Source: Bacteroidota bacterium
Lineage (GTDB): Bacteria > Bacteroidota > Bacteroidia > Chitinophagales > Saprospiraceae
Assembly (NCBI GenBank): GCA_024277695.1
Contig: JAJRUR010000159.1
Span: forward strand, 1-6,119
Length of the DNA stretch: 6,119 bases
Direction of reading: 5' to 3'
In this document: positions 1 to 5,892 of the stretch, piece after piece
Layout: the number at the start of each line of letters is the position of its first letter
Position numbering within the stretch: position 1 is the first letter of the stretch
Notes under the pieces: generated by a model
Told to the model about the DNA's origin: nothing
Database searches by the model: none
The model's input: only the letters and a program-made list of their open reading frames with translations
Position numbers and translations under genes: made by a program

Positions 1-2
1 AA

Positions 3-86
3 ATTGGGCATCTGCAGACTATCCGCAAAACGTTGGAGTTTATTTTTACGCGCCATCCAAAGTATATTGAGTTTTTTAAAAAATAA
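3..86 (+). CDS. C-terminal fragment of an unidentified protein (partial)
   Basis: The frame is open from the left edge and ends at TAA (84-86), giving 27 residues that finish in TRHPKYIEFFKK. The mix of charged and aromatic residues looks like the end of a real protein. A competing frame, 2-70, ends in GVYFYAPSKVY and is also plausible, so the choice of frame is uncertain. If real, the gene converges on the minus-strand gene ending at 102, with 15 bp between the stops. That gap holds only a T6A6 palindrome (72-83) and a 4-bp stem at 89-102, neither a convincing terminator. The product cannot be identified from this fragment. Confidence 0.35.
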   Translation: MGHLQTIRKTLEFIFTRHPKYIEFFKK

Positions 87-101
87 AAAGTACAAAAATA
101 C

Positions 102-320
102 TCAATTGGACTCGTCTTTGAAACTGTAGATGTGATTGTAAGAAAATTCTTTTTGTAGCGATAGGACTTCTTGGGCATTAAGACCATAATAACCTGATGC
201 ATTGGTGACTTGATGTTGATCAGCGAAAGCAACTTTGTCATAGAATGTATGCCATTCAGGAATACCTAGCCAAAACACTAGCAGTACAAAGAACTTGATG
301 ATGTACTTCCGAATACGCAT
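102..320 (-). CDS. Small hypothetical protein with N-terminal membrane segment
   Basis: This encodes 72 residues from ATG (318-320) to TGA. Residues 1-7 are basic (MRIRKYI) and are followed by a hydrophobic run, about residues 8-20, that could be an uncleaved signal anchor or a signal peptide. The remainder is soluble and aromatic-rich, with SGYYGLNAQEV in the middle and a polar end. I do not recognise the family. The start lies 46 bp downstream of the flavin reductase stop. No convincing promoter sits in the gap: the only TAnnTTTG-like box, at 328-335, has no upstream partner and lies too close to the ATG. Co-transcription with the flavin reductase gene is therefore the simplest reading. A location in or across the inner membrane is inferred from the hydrophobic run only. 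Confidence 0.55.
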   Translation of the reverse strand: MRIRKYIIKFFVLLVFWLGIPEWHTFYDKVAFADQHQVTNASGYYGLNAQEVLSLQKEFSYNHIYSFKDESN

Positions 321-366
321 GATTCTGTAAATATACGATAGATTTCATTAGACAGTGAGTAGGTAC

Positions 367-1260
367 TTATTTTTTTGGTGTATAGTCTGCCAGATTAAAA
401 GCTAGTTCAGCCGCATACTCTACCTTGTCTTTGGCTATCAACTGTCCAATATAGTAGTGCAGTGCTTGGGGTGTATGCATAGATTTTTGCAATTGATTGT
501 CTTTGGATATCAGATCATCGATATCTTTTTTGGCAGGTAGCTGATGTATACCGGCCAGACGAGCCAAATCATTTCCCGTAAGGACATTACTGGCTCTGAT
601 CGAAGCAGGTAAGCGGTCATATCCAATGGCCATACGGGTCACCGGCTGCACGATGGTCTGGATAGAATCTCCATGTACTCTGGTATAATACGATCGGCCG
701 AGTCTGCCCATCAAGTCGATCTTGTGGGGGTTGATGCGATTATTCTCATCGATGATGTCTTCGTCGATGTGCATCCGTACTACATGAGAGATGATGAGAT
801 GTCCCGCTCCTCCTTGTTTGCCCAAAGCGATGATATCTTTGATCTTGCACTCCATATGCACAGGTGATTCTTTGACTCGAAAAGGTCGCACCAGATCTGA
901 AGCTATCGGTGTCAATCCGGATTTTTCAAATTCACTAACTTCTGTCGGAAATTCGATGGAGCAGATCGCCATTTGCCTGACGATACTATAGGGCACTACA
1001 TTGATAACAGCCTCACGTGTTGTATATATATTGTGTAGTGTGTCTTTAGTCGTATTATTGGCAACACGTCGATTACTCGAAAATACTAGAATGGGAGGAT
1101 TAGAACTAAAACAGTTAAAAAAACTATAGGGAGCCAGATTGGGTCGCCCTTGCTCATCGACCGTGCTCACAAAAGCTATTGGGCGCGGAGCTACTGAAGC
1201 CAATAAAAACTGATGGAGATCCCTAGTACTTATTTCTTCGGGTATGATAGTACGCATCAT
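367..1260 (-). CDS. Flavin reductase family protein (FMN-binding split barrel)
   Basis: This 297-residue protein belongs by eye to the flavin reductase-like, FMN-binding split-barrel family. Its members bind FMN and typically reduce flavin with NAD(P)H or serve as partner oxidoreductases; the substrate here is unknown. Visible family features are APRPIAFVSTVDEQGRPNLA (about residues 24-43), SFFNCFSSNPP (46-56), the KDTLHNI segment (72-78) that lies near the flavin phosphate in relatives, SPVHMECKI (132-140) and GRLGRSYYTR (185-194). Residues after about 205 form a mostly helical C-terminal extension of about 90 residues beyond the basic domain. There is no signal peptide, so it is probably cytoplasmic. 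Two consecutive ATG codons (1258-1260 and 1255-1257) could each be the start, and no Shine-Dalgarno sequence separates them. A promoter-like sequence lies at 1326-1357, and the 72-aa gene follows 46 bp downstream. Confidence 0.88.
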   Translation of the reverse strand: MMRTIIPEEISTRDLHQFLLASVAPRPIAFVSTVDEQGRPNLAPYSFFNCFSSNPPILVFSSNRRVANNTTKDTLHNIYTTREAVINVVPYSIVRQMAICSIEFPTEVSEFEKSGLTPIASDLVRPFRVKESPVHMECKIKDIIALGKQGGAGHLIISHVVRMHIDEDIIDENNRINPHKIDLMGRLGRSYYTRVHGDSIQTIVQPVTRMAIGYDRLPASIRASNVLTGNDLARLAGIHQLPAKKDIDDLISKDNQLQKSMHTPQALHYYIGQLIAKDKVEYAAELAFNLADYTPKK

Positions 1261-1325
1261 GATGGATTAGTTTGTTGGTATTTTGCAAATATTGACCTAA
1301 TGTACATTGTATAGTTATGGTATAA

Positions 1326-1357
1326 AAAATATAGAGCCTTGCATGTTAGTTCGCAAG
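1326..1357 (-). promoter_or_regulatory. Putative Bacteroidetes-type promoter of the flavin reductase gene
   Basis: Read on the minus strand, CTTG (1357-1354) is followed by exactly 20 nt and then TATATTTT (1333-1326). The Bacteroidetes consensus is TTTG/TTG and TAnnTTTG, so the -7 box matches at all but the last base. Transcription would start near 1320, leaving a leader of about 60 nt before the ATG pair at 1255-1260. Confidence 0.42.
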
Positions 1358-1397
1358 ATGTAAGAATAATTTTGCTTTGGCACATTCTTTTTTTTGT

Positions 1398-1700
1398 TTA
1401 GCAAAACATCGTCTTCAATTGATAATATATAGTACCGTCTATATACGTTTTTTCGATATACTGAGATGCCTCCATATCCAATAATACCAGTTGGGTCGAT
1501 GACAATAAATCATGATCTTGAAGCTCTGATATATCCATATTCTTGAGCTTTTCTATGATTTGGGTTTCGCTTAGTTTGGAATCAAATAAAAATAAAGAGA
1601 TGATGTTTTCCTTAAAAGAATTATAGACTTGGACAGGCACCGATTCGGAAAAAGATCCGTCAGGCTTCCGAAGTACTATTTGGTCTTTGCGTTTCATCAT
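1398..1700 (-). CDS. Hypothetical protein, possible winged-helix fold
   Basis: This encodes 100 residues from one of two adjacent ATG codons (1698-1700 or 1695-1697) to TAA. I do not recognise a named family. The layout suggests a winged-helix-type domain: a helix around NSFKENIISLFLF (27-39), a helix around SETQIIEKLKNM (44-55), a third around SSTQLVLLDMEAS (67-79), then a two-strand hairpin YIEKTYIDGTIYYQLK (81-96) shaped like the wing of ArsR/PadR-like proteins (strand, D-G turn, strand). The protein is only weakly basic and has no membrane segment or signal peptide. It ends in a cysteine. It has its own strong-looking promoter at 1766-1796 and lies 137 bp upstream of the flavin reductase gene. 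A DNA-binding role is inference; a small protein-interaction domain is equally possible. Confidence 0.65.
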   Translation of the reverse strand: MMKRKDQIVLRKPDGSFSESVPVQVYNSFKENIISLFLFDSKLSETQIIEKLKNMDISELQDHDLLSSTQLVLLDMEASQYIEKTYIDGTIYYQLKTMFC

Positions 1701-1765
1701 TATGCGTGCTTTTTGATTACTGAATAATGAGCTGTATCGCTGTTAGGTTTTTTTTGGATATAAAA

Positions 1766-1796
1766 CAAAGATACTCCTAAATTCTCACACTCCCAA
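1766..1796 (-). promoter_or_regulatory. Bacteroidetes-type promoter of the 100-aa gene
   Basis: On the minus strand TTG (1796-1794) is followed by 20 nt and a perfect TAnnTTTG box, TATCTTTG (1773-1766). The site lies just after the recG stop codon. Transcription would start near 1760, about 60 nt before the start codon, so the 100-aa gene need not depend on recG transcription. Confidence 0.6.
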
Positions 1797-1805
1797 CTGT
1801 TTTGT

Positions 1806-3914
1806 CTATCCCACCATGCTCAGCCCCAGTATCCGTTTTCGATGCTTGTGCACATAGAGTCTTAGCACATCGTTTTTGGGGTCTGCAAGTTTTGGATCTT
1901 CTTCTAATATCTTGCTTACAAGATTACGAGCAGTTTGCAAAATACGACCGTCTGTAGCGAGACTGGCTAAGTGGAGATGGAGATCGCCGGACTGTCGCGT
2001 GCCGGTGATCTGTCCCGGGCCTCGCATATCCAGATCCACTTCTGCTATCTTAAATCCATCTTGAGTTTGTACCATCGTCTGCAAGCGTTTTTTGCCTTCT
2101 TTAGAGAGTTTAAAGGAGCTGACGAGAATACAGTAGGACTGCTCAGATCCTCGTCCGACACGACCTCTCAATTGATGCAATTGAGATAAGCCGAAACGTT
2201 CGGCATTTTCTATAATCATCACGGTAGCATTGGGGACATCCACACCCACCTCGATGACGGTCGTGGCTACCAGAATATCGGTTTTGTGGTTTTTGAAACG
2301 CTGCATTTCACGCTCTTTGTCATCACTTTTCATGCGACCATGTACTATCCCGATCTGAAATTGTGGTCTGGGAAACTGACTCAAGAGATACTCGTAGCCA
2401 TCTTCTAAGTTTTGGAGGTCGAGTTTGGAAGATTCTTCGATGAGCGGATACACGATATAGATCTGCCTGCCTTGGGTGATTTGGTCTCGCATAAACCGGA
2501 TGAGTTCTGCACGATGTATATCATATATGTGCTTGGTATAGATTGGTTTTCGACCCGGGGGCAGTTCGTCTATGACAGATATATCGAGATCACCATAGAA
2601 AGACATCGCTAGTGTCCTGGGAATCGGGGTAGCTGTCATCACAAGAATGTGCGGAGGTAATGGCCGAGCTTTTTTCCACAATTTGGCACGTTGATGTACT
2701 CCGAAGCGATGTTGTTCATCTGTAATAGCAAAACCCAAATTGTGGAAGCGTACAGGCTCTTCGATCAGAGCATGCGTTCCGACCAAGATATGGATCTCTC
2801 CCAACTCTAGTAAGCCTAAGAGTTCTTTGCGTTGTTTTCCCTTGACCGATCCACTCAAAAAACCGACACGGACACCAAGTCCTTTGACCATATTGCTGAT
2901 AGACTGATAATGCTGTTGGGCAAGGATTTCTGTAGGAGCCATCAAGCAACTTTGGTACCCATTGTCCAAAGCGATCAACATACTCAGTAAGCCGACAACT
3001 GTGTTTCCACTCCCGACATCTCCTTGCAATAGGCGATTCATCTGTACCCCGGATCCCATGTCGCGTCTTATCTCTTTGATGACTCTTTTTTGGGCTCCGG
3101 TAAGTTCAAAGGCGAGATGCTTGGTATAAAATTTATTAAAATATGTACCGATTGTATCAAAAACCGGCCCTTTGATCTTGCTTCGATGCCTATTATAGCG
3201 GTACAGTAGCTCCAATTGTAAAAAGAACAATTCGTCAAACTTGATGCGATTTTGGGCTTTGCGCAATGCGGTGTCCGATTCCGGAAAATGGATATGACGC
3301 ATAGCAGTATCTCGACTGGGCAGACCCAATGCCTTGATAATATGCTGCGGGAGCGTTTCTTCCAGTAGTTCATTTTTCATTTTGTCCATCAAAGAGCGCA
3401 TGCTCTTAGTAATGCCCTTGCTGTCCAGTCCCATTTTTGTTAGGCGCTCAGTGGTCGAATACACAGGATGCAAACCTTTTCCGGGCTTTTGTTCATAATG
3501 TGTAGCGAGTTCCATTTCGGGGTGTACGATACTTATTTTTTTATTAAAAATTCCGGTCTTACCATATATGATATAGTCCACATCTTTGCGGAGAAATTTT
3601 TCGACCCAATGGATTTTTTTGAACCACACTAACTCAAGCTCACCTGTAGCATCCGAAAAATAGGCTTTTAGACGCATTTTGCGACCGTGACCTTGTTTTA
3701 GGATGTGCGTAATACGTCCTTTGAGCAATACTTGGATGTTGGGAGTTTGGAGTTGTCCGATTTTATAAAAATTGGTACGATCTTCGTAGCGGAAAGGGTA
3801 GTGCTGCAACAGATCACCATAGCTTTTGATACCTAGCTCGGCAGAGAGCAACTTGGCACGTTCCGCTCCAATGCCTTTGAGGTACTCGACAGATGTTTTT
3901 AAATCAAAAGCCAT
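1806..3914 (-). CDS. recG: ATP-dependent DNA helicase RecG with altered Walker A motif
   Basis: RecG is a superfamily 2 DNA translocase that remodels stalled replication forks and Holliday junctions in the cytoplasm. The open frame reaches a TTG at 3920, but ATG at 3914 is the likelier start: it gives 702 residues beginning MAFDLKTSVEYLKGIG, the normal RecG opening. In numbering from the TTG, the wedge/OB-fold region covers about 1-250 (GRITHIL at 68, YFSDATGELELVWF at 87-100). The helicase core has GAQKRVI (275), DEQHRFG (401-407), MTATPIPRT (428-436), HGRM (527), VATTVIEVGVDVPNA (551-565) and QLRGRVGRG (583-591). The C-terminal TRG-type segment includes GFKIAEVDLDMRGPG (622-636) and GTRQSG (640-645). 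The oddity is motif I: GDVGSGNTVV has asparagine (codon AAC, plus-strand 3003-3005) in place of the invariant lysine of GxGKT. No frameshift or truncation is visible. Normal length and otherwise intact motifs leave the family assignment secure, but ATPase activity is in doubt unless this is a sequencing error. Confidence 0.95.
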   Translation of the reverse strand: MAFDLKTSVEYLKGIGAERAKLLSAELGIKSYGDLLQHYPFRYEDRTNFYKIGQLQTPNIQVLLKGRITHILKQGHGRKMRLKAYFSDATGELELVWFKKIHWVEKFLRKDVDYIIYGKTGIFNKKISIVHPEMELATHYEQKPGKGLHPVYSTTERLTKMGLDSKGITKSMRSLMDKMKNELLEETLPQHIIKALGLPSRDTAMRHIHFPESDTALRKAQNRIKFDELFFLQLELLYRYNRHRSKIKGPVFDTIGTYFNKFYTKHLAFELTGAQKRVIKEIRRDMGSGVQMNRLLQGDVGSGNTVVGLLSMLIALDNGYQSCLMAPTEILAQQHYQSISNMVKGLGVRVGFLSGSVKGKQRKELLGLLELGEIHILVGTHALIEEPVRFHNLGFAITDEQHRFGVHQRAKLWKKARPLPPHILVMTATPIPRTLAMSFYGDLDISVIDELPPGRKPIYTKHIYDIHRAELIRFMRDQITQGRQIYIVYPLIEESSKLDLQNLEDGYEYLLSQFPRPQFQIGIVHGRMKSDDKEREMQRFKNHKTDILVATTVIEVGVDVPNATVMIIENAERFGLSQLHQLRGRVGRGSEQSYCILVSSFKLSKEGKKRLQTMVQTQDGFKIAEVDLDMRGPGQITGTRQSGDLHLHLASLATDGRILQTARNLVSKILEEDPKLADPKNDVLRLYVHKHRKRILGLSMVG

Positions 3915-3936
3915 AATCAAATATCGATAAGAACCG

Positions 3937-3968
3937 CCAAGATACTGCTTGATCTTTAGGGCTGCAAA
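3937..3968 (-). promoter_or_regulatory. Putative Bacteroidetes-type promoter of recG
   Basis: On the minus strand TTTG (3968-3965) is followed by 20 nt and TATCTTGG (3944-3937), one base off TAnnTTTG. The predicted start near 3930 gives a leader of roughly 16 nt before ATG 3914 and only about 10 nt before TTG 3920, which favours the ATG start. It sits in the 99-bp gap after rbfA. Confidence 0.5.
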
Positions 3969-4019
3969 AGAATAGGCTTTGGAGTTGGACCTTGTAAGCT
4001 CTTATCGCATAGAGGATGC

Positions 4020-4370
4020 TTATCTAAGCTTGTCCAGCAAGGCGTCCAACTTCTCCATTTCATCCAGCGTGTCATCTATAAAAAAACGAATGTCCGGGCA
4101 TCTCCTCAAATGCCGACGAACTCGCTGAGCAAGTTCTTTTTTCAAAAGTTTTCGACTGTCTTCCAGCTCGAGCAGTACTTCTTGCTTGTGTTCTGTATTG
4201 TAGATACTCAGATAGATACTCGCTAGACTCAAGTCAGGTGTCATATCTACTTGTGTTACAGTGACTAGTGGTGCGTCTCCATAGATGTAAGAACCATTAT
4301 TGCGGAGCACTGCGCTGAAGTGCATCTTGATCATTTGTGCCACTTGTTTTTGGCGGATAGAAGCTCCCAT
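4020..4370 (-). CDS. rbfA: 30S ribosome-binding factor RbfA
   Basis: RbfA is a small KH-like protein that binds the immature 30S subunit and assists 16S rRNA 5'-end processing, notably in the cold. The 116 residues fit the usual 110-130 length. Family features are RQKQVAQMI near the N-terminus (6-14), the strand segment PLVTVTQVDMTPDLSLASIYLSI (34-56) matching the family pattern of a valine-rich strand, then SPDL, then a strand, a long basic helix ending in ELAQRVRRHLRRCPDIRFFIDD (79-100), and a C-terminal helix DEMEKLDALLDKL. The start is ATG 4368-4370 with no Shine-Dalgarno sequence, as is common in Bacteroidota. It is followed 99 bp later by recG on the same strand. I found no convincing promoter immediately upstream. 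Confidence 0.93.
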   Translation of the reverse strand: MGASIRQKQVAQMIKMHFSAVLRNNGSYIYGDAPLVTVTQVDMTPDLSLASIYLSIYNTEHKQEVLLELEDSRKLLKKELAQRVRRHLRRCPDIRFFIDDTLDEMEKLDALLDKLR

Positions 4371-4463
4371 AATATTGTGGTTTTATACTTTTCTAAATGC
4401 TCAACACTTATCGACGTTAAATAGTTTTATAGTGCCTGGTTTTTGGAAGAAGTTGGATTTTTA

Positions 4464-4484
4464 TTTGTGCTTAGTGCTTTGTGC
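4464..4484. repeat. Three tandem heptamers
   Basis: On the plus strand tttgtgc, ttagtgc and tttgtgc follow one another without a gap (minus strand GCACAAA, GCACTAA, GCACAAA). The unit period is 7 nt and one base varies. The array lies 10 nt beyond the stop of the small minus-strand frame at 4494 and about 90 nt before rbfA. Confidence 0.7.
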
Positions 4485-4493
4485 ATTACTTTT

Positions 4494-4622
4494 TTATTTA
4501 GTTTCTTCGCTCAGCTTTTTGTTAAAATCAAGAGCCGAATTTAACCAAAATTCAAGTTCAACGTGCCTCTTCAGATGCATTTCATGCACATACACATAAC
4601 CTTTATAGTTCCTGCTTTTCAT
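4494..4622 (-). CDS. Candidate small protein or gene remnant
   Basis: A minus-strand frame runs from ATG (4620-4622) to TAA (4494-4496), giving 42 residues: it opens MKSRNYKGYVYVHEMH and closes LNSALDFNKKLSEETK. The frame stays open upstream to 4703 without another ATG; a TTG at 4671-4673 would give 59 residues, adding an N-terminal part with SELYFALKEKV. The composition (many K, E, aromatic and aliphatic residues in helix-like spacing) looks like protein although the region is AT-rich, whereas the opposing plus-strand frame reads as low-complexity hydrophobic sequence. I do not recognise the family. It could be a genuine microprotein or the 3' remnant of a decayed gene whose 5' end is lost at the in-frame TAA at 4704-4706. 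No Shine-Dalgarno sequence or promoter is evident. Confidence 0.3.
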   Translation of the reverse strand: MKSRNYKGYVYVHEMHLKRHVELEFWLNSALDFNKKLSEETK

Positions 4623-4871
4623 AATTACAGTTTCACAGACTTTTTCTTTTAGCGCAAAATATAATTCACTCAAGTTTCGGTAGCTAAAATGAATAAATCG
4701 AGGTTAAATAAATCCACTTTCCTGAAAAATTAGGATATGGATTACACCGAAAAATATTTATTTGAGTGGATAGCTTGATAGAAACGGCTTACAGGTCGCA
4801 GCTATGGAGCTACAACAATATTTGTACCTACGGTGCTACTACAATCCGTTTGCTTCTCCGGAGCAGATGAC

Positions 4872-4894
4872 AAAAACAAAAGCCCCAGCGGAAC
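4872..4894 (-). terminator. Possible intrinsic terminator of the SIMPL gene within repeat copy 1
   Basis: On the minus strand GTTCC-GCT-GGGGC can pair as RNA through two G-U wobbles and is followed by TTTTGTTTTT (4881-4872). It is reached about 60 nt after the SIMPL stop codon, just past the stronger GC hairpin at 4919-4907, which itself lacks a T tract. It may end the SIMPL transcript. Confidence 0.42.
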
Positions 4895-4930
4895 GACCTG
4901 CTTGTAGCCCCAGCGGGGCGACCTGTAAAA
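4881..4930. repeat. 25-nt tandem duplication inside repeat copy 1
   Basis: Two units start with agccccagcgg at 4881 and 4906. They differ as aa versus gg in the next two bases, then share cgacctg. Copy 2 has only one unit, so the duplication arose in copy 1 or was lost from copy 2. Confidence 0.75.
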
Positions 4931-4956
4931 TATGTGCTTTGTTGTGTAATGAGTTT

Positions 4957-5658
4957 CTATTCTATTTTAAATTTTACAGAAATCTCACTTTCTATTTTTA
5001 TCTTTTCAAATTCAATTGCTAAAGGGTTAAACTTTTTTTTATCTCTTGACGAATATTCGAATTGAACACCCGCAACTTTTCCTTGCAACATATTAGCAAT
5101 TCTAGTATTCATATCTGAAATATAAATTGCAGTCCCTAAATTTTGATTTAAAGGTACGACCAATGATTCTGCTTGTGATTTAGCTTTTAAAATCGCTTTT
5201 GATTTCAGGTTTAATTTTATTTTTTCAATGTTTGAGTATTCGGTTCTTTCCAAATCAACATTAGAAATGTTTATTTCTTCTAAACTAGCTATTACTTTGC
5301 CTGCTGTTAAAGCGTCATAAACAGCTAATGAGTAAGATTTACTTTTTAAAACATCCTGCTGTTTTAGAAAATATTTCTTAAAATTACTTGATAAGTCAGA
5401 TAGTGTTAATTGCTTGTCAAGGTTAATTCCAATTGATTTGAGTTTTTCAGCCATTTTGTTTTCAAGTTCTTCTACAGAAATTTTTCCTTTTGTATCTTTT
5501 TCGGTAATAAGTATTGAAAGAAAGATTCTATCTGGAGTCAATAATGTATCAACTTTTGCAGTCGTTTCTACATAAGGCTGATCAATAAAATTTTTAGTTT
5601 GGGAGTAACTAAAATTTGATACAATCAATATTGAAATAATTAATACTATCTTCTTCAT
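4957..5658 (-). CDS. Secreted SIMPL-domain (DUF541-like) protein
   Basis: This 233-residue protein has a clear signal peptide: MKK, a hydrophobic core IVLIISILIVSNF and a probable cleavage SYS|QTK after residue 19. The mature part follows the SIMPL/DUF541 pattern: a first strand region YVETTAKVDTLLTPDRIFLSI (29-49), a helix VEELENKMAEKLKSIGI (62-78), a middle region with KSYSLAVYDALTAGKVIASL (106-125), a helix of AILKAKSQAESLVVPL (155-170) and a closing strand IKIESEISVKFKIE. Family members act in the periplasm or at the envelope, but their biochemical role is poorly defined; the domain was named for IRAK1-binding proteins and that link says little about bacteria. An odd segment, LQGKVAGVQ (191-199), resembles the plug motif of SusC-type TonB-dependent transporters. 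The gene is clearly more AT-rich than recG. It has its own promoter (5755-5786), a leader hairpin, and structured repeats on both sides, which suggests acquisition as a unit. Confidence 0.78.
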   Translation of the reverse strand: MKKIVLIISILIVSNFSYSQTKNFIDQPYVETTAKVDTLLTPDRIFLSILITEKDTKGKISVEELENKMAEKLKSIGINLDKQLTLSDLSSNFKKYFLKQQDVLKSKSYSLAVYDALTAGKVIASLEEINISNVDLERTEYSNIEKIKLNLKSKAILKAKSQAESLVVPLNQNLGTAIYISDMNTRIANMLQGKVAGVQFEYSSRDKKKFNPLAIEFEKIKIESEISVKFKIE

Positions 5659-5690
5659 AGTTTTCTTGTTTTATATATTGCACAACGGGA

Positions 5691-5755
5691 GTCTGCGCAC
5701 CAACCCTCTATCTTCCTACATACCAGGCTCCACAATAGCCCCTGTGTGCACAGAC
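5691..5755 (-). other. Leader hairpin upstream of the SIMPL gene
   Basis: gtctgcgcac (5691-5700) and gtgcacagac (5746-5755) are inverted repeats with one mismatch, which becomes a G-U pair in minus-strand RNA, giving a 10-bp stem. A smaller internal hairpin, ggct/agcc, lies at 5726-5740. The outer arm reaches the -7 box and the likely transcription start, so the stem may form only partly in RNA, or may act as DNA. No T tract follows it, so it is not a standard terminator. Confidence 0.5.
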
Positions 5756-5786
5756 AAAAGTAGCATTTATTTTTGAATTTCGGAAA
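5755..5786 (-). promoter_or_regulatory. Bacteroidetes-type promoter of the SIMPL gene
   Basis: On the minus strand TTTC (5786-5783), one base off TTTG, is followed by 20 nt and a perfect TAnnTTTG box, TACTTTTG (5762-5755). Transcription would start near 5749, giving a leader of about 90 nt that contains most of the hairpin at 5691-5755. Confidence 0.58.
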
Positions 5787-5892
5787 TATGCGGCGCTATA
5801 GAACTTCAGAACAACGAAATAGAGGAAATATTTAAGAATAGGCGTTTTAAGCTCCTTTTTAACTCCTTATGACCAAGTATAGGCATACTGTG

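Larger units (their letters stand above)
4773..4935. repeat. Structured intergenic repeat, copy 1
   Basis: This is the longer of two direct copies (the other is 5893-6025). The first 52 bases (4773-4824) match copy 2 with one substitution, the middle varies, and the last 30 (4906-4935) match exactly. The ends can pair: ttacaggtcg (4789-4798) with cgacctgtaa (4919-4928). Inside are hairpin A (4798-4813, loop atgg), hairpin B around tgcttctccggagca (4851-4865) and hairpin C gcccc-agc-ggggc (4907-4919). Hairpin C is preceded by a degenerate duplicate, so this copy is 30 bp longer. It lies just downstream of the SIMPL gene stop. The element type resembles small GC-rich interspersed repeats of Bacteroidota genomes; a function is not known to me. 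Confidence 0.85.

Noticed and set aside
673..991. Plus-strand frames opposite the flavin reductase gene
   Set aside because: They are antisense to a well-supported conserved coding region and have no start signals.
2716..3373. Two minus-strand frames of 77 and 101 aa inside recG
   Set aside because: They are out-of-frame shadows of an intact recG whose motifs are all in one continuous frame.
3912..3920. recG start at TTG 3920
   Set aside because: ATG at 3914 is two codons downstream, gives the normal RecG N-terminus and leaves room for a leader after the predicted promoter.
4300..4599. Plus-strand 99-aa frame with hydrophobic stretch
   Set aside because: It runs antisense through the rbfA start, has low-complexity hydrophobic content typical of AT-rich spacer, and the minus-strand frame there looks more protein-like.
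4798..4894. Compensatory evolution between repeat copies as proof of an RNA function
   Set aside because: All stem differences between the two copies are transitions, which always leave a G-U pair on one strand; hairpins A and C favour the minus strand and hairpin B the plus strand, so two copies cannot show selection.
4804..5022. Plus-strand 72-aa frame
   Set aside because: It is produced by translating the structured repeat and then runs antisense into the SIMPL gene 3' end; the repeat explains it.
5681..5760. Integron attC-like site upstream of the SIMPL gene
   Set aside because: The minus-strand GTTGTGC resembles a core GTTRRRY site with one mismatch, but the inverted arms do not include it and no matching RYYYAAC partner pairs with it. 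An attC covariance search would settle it.
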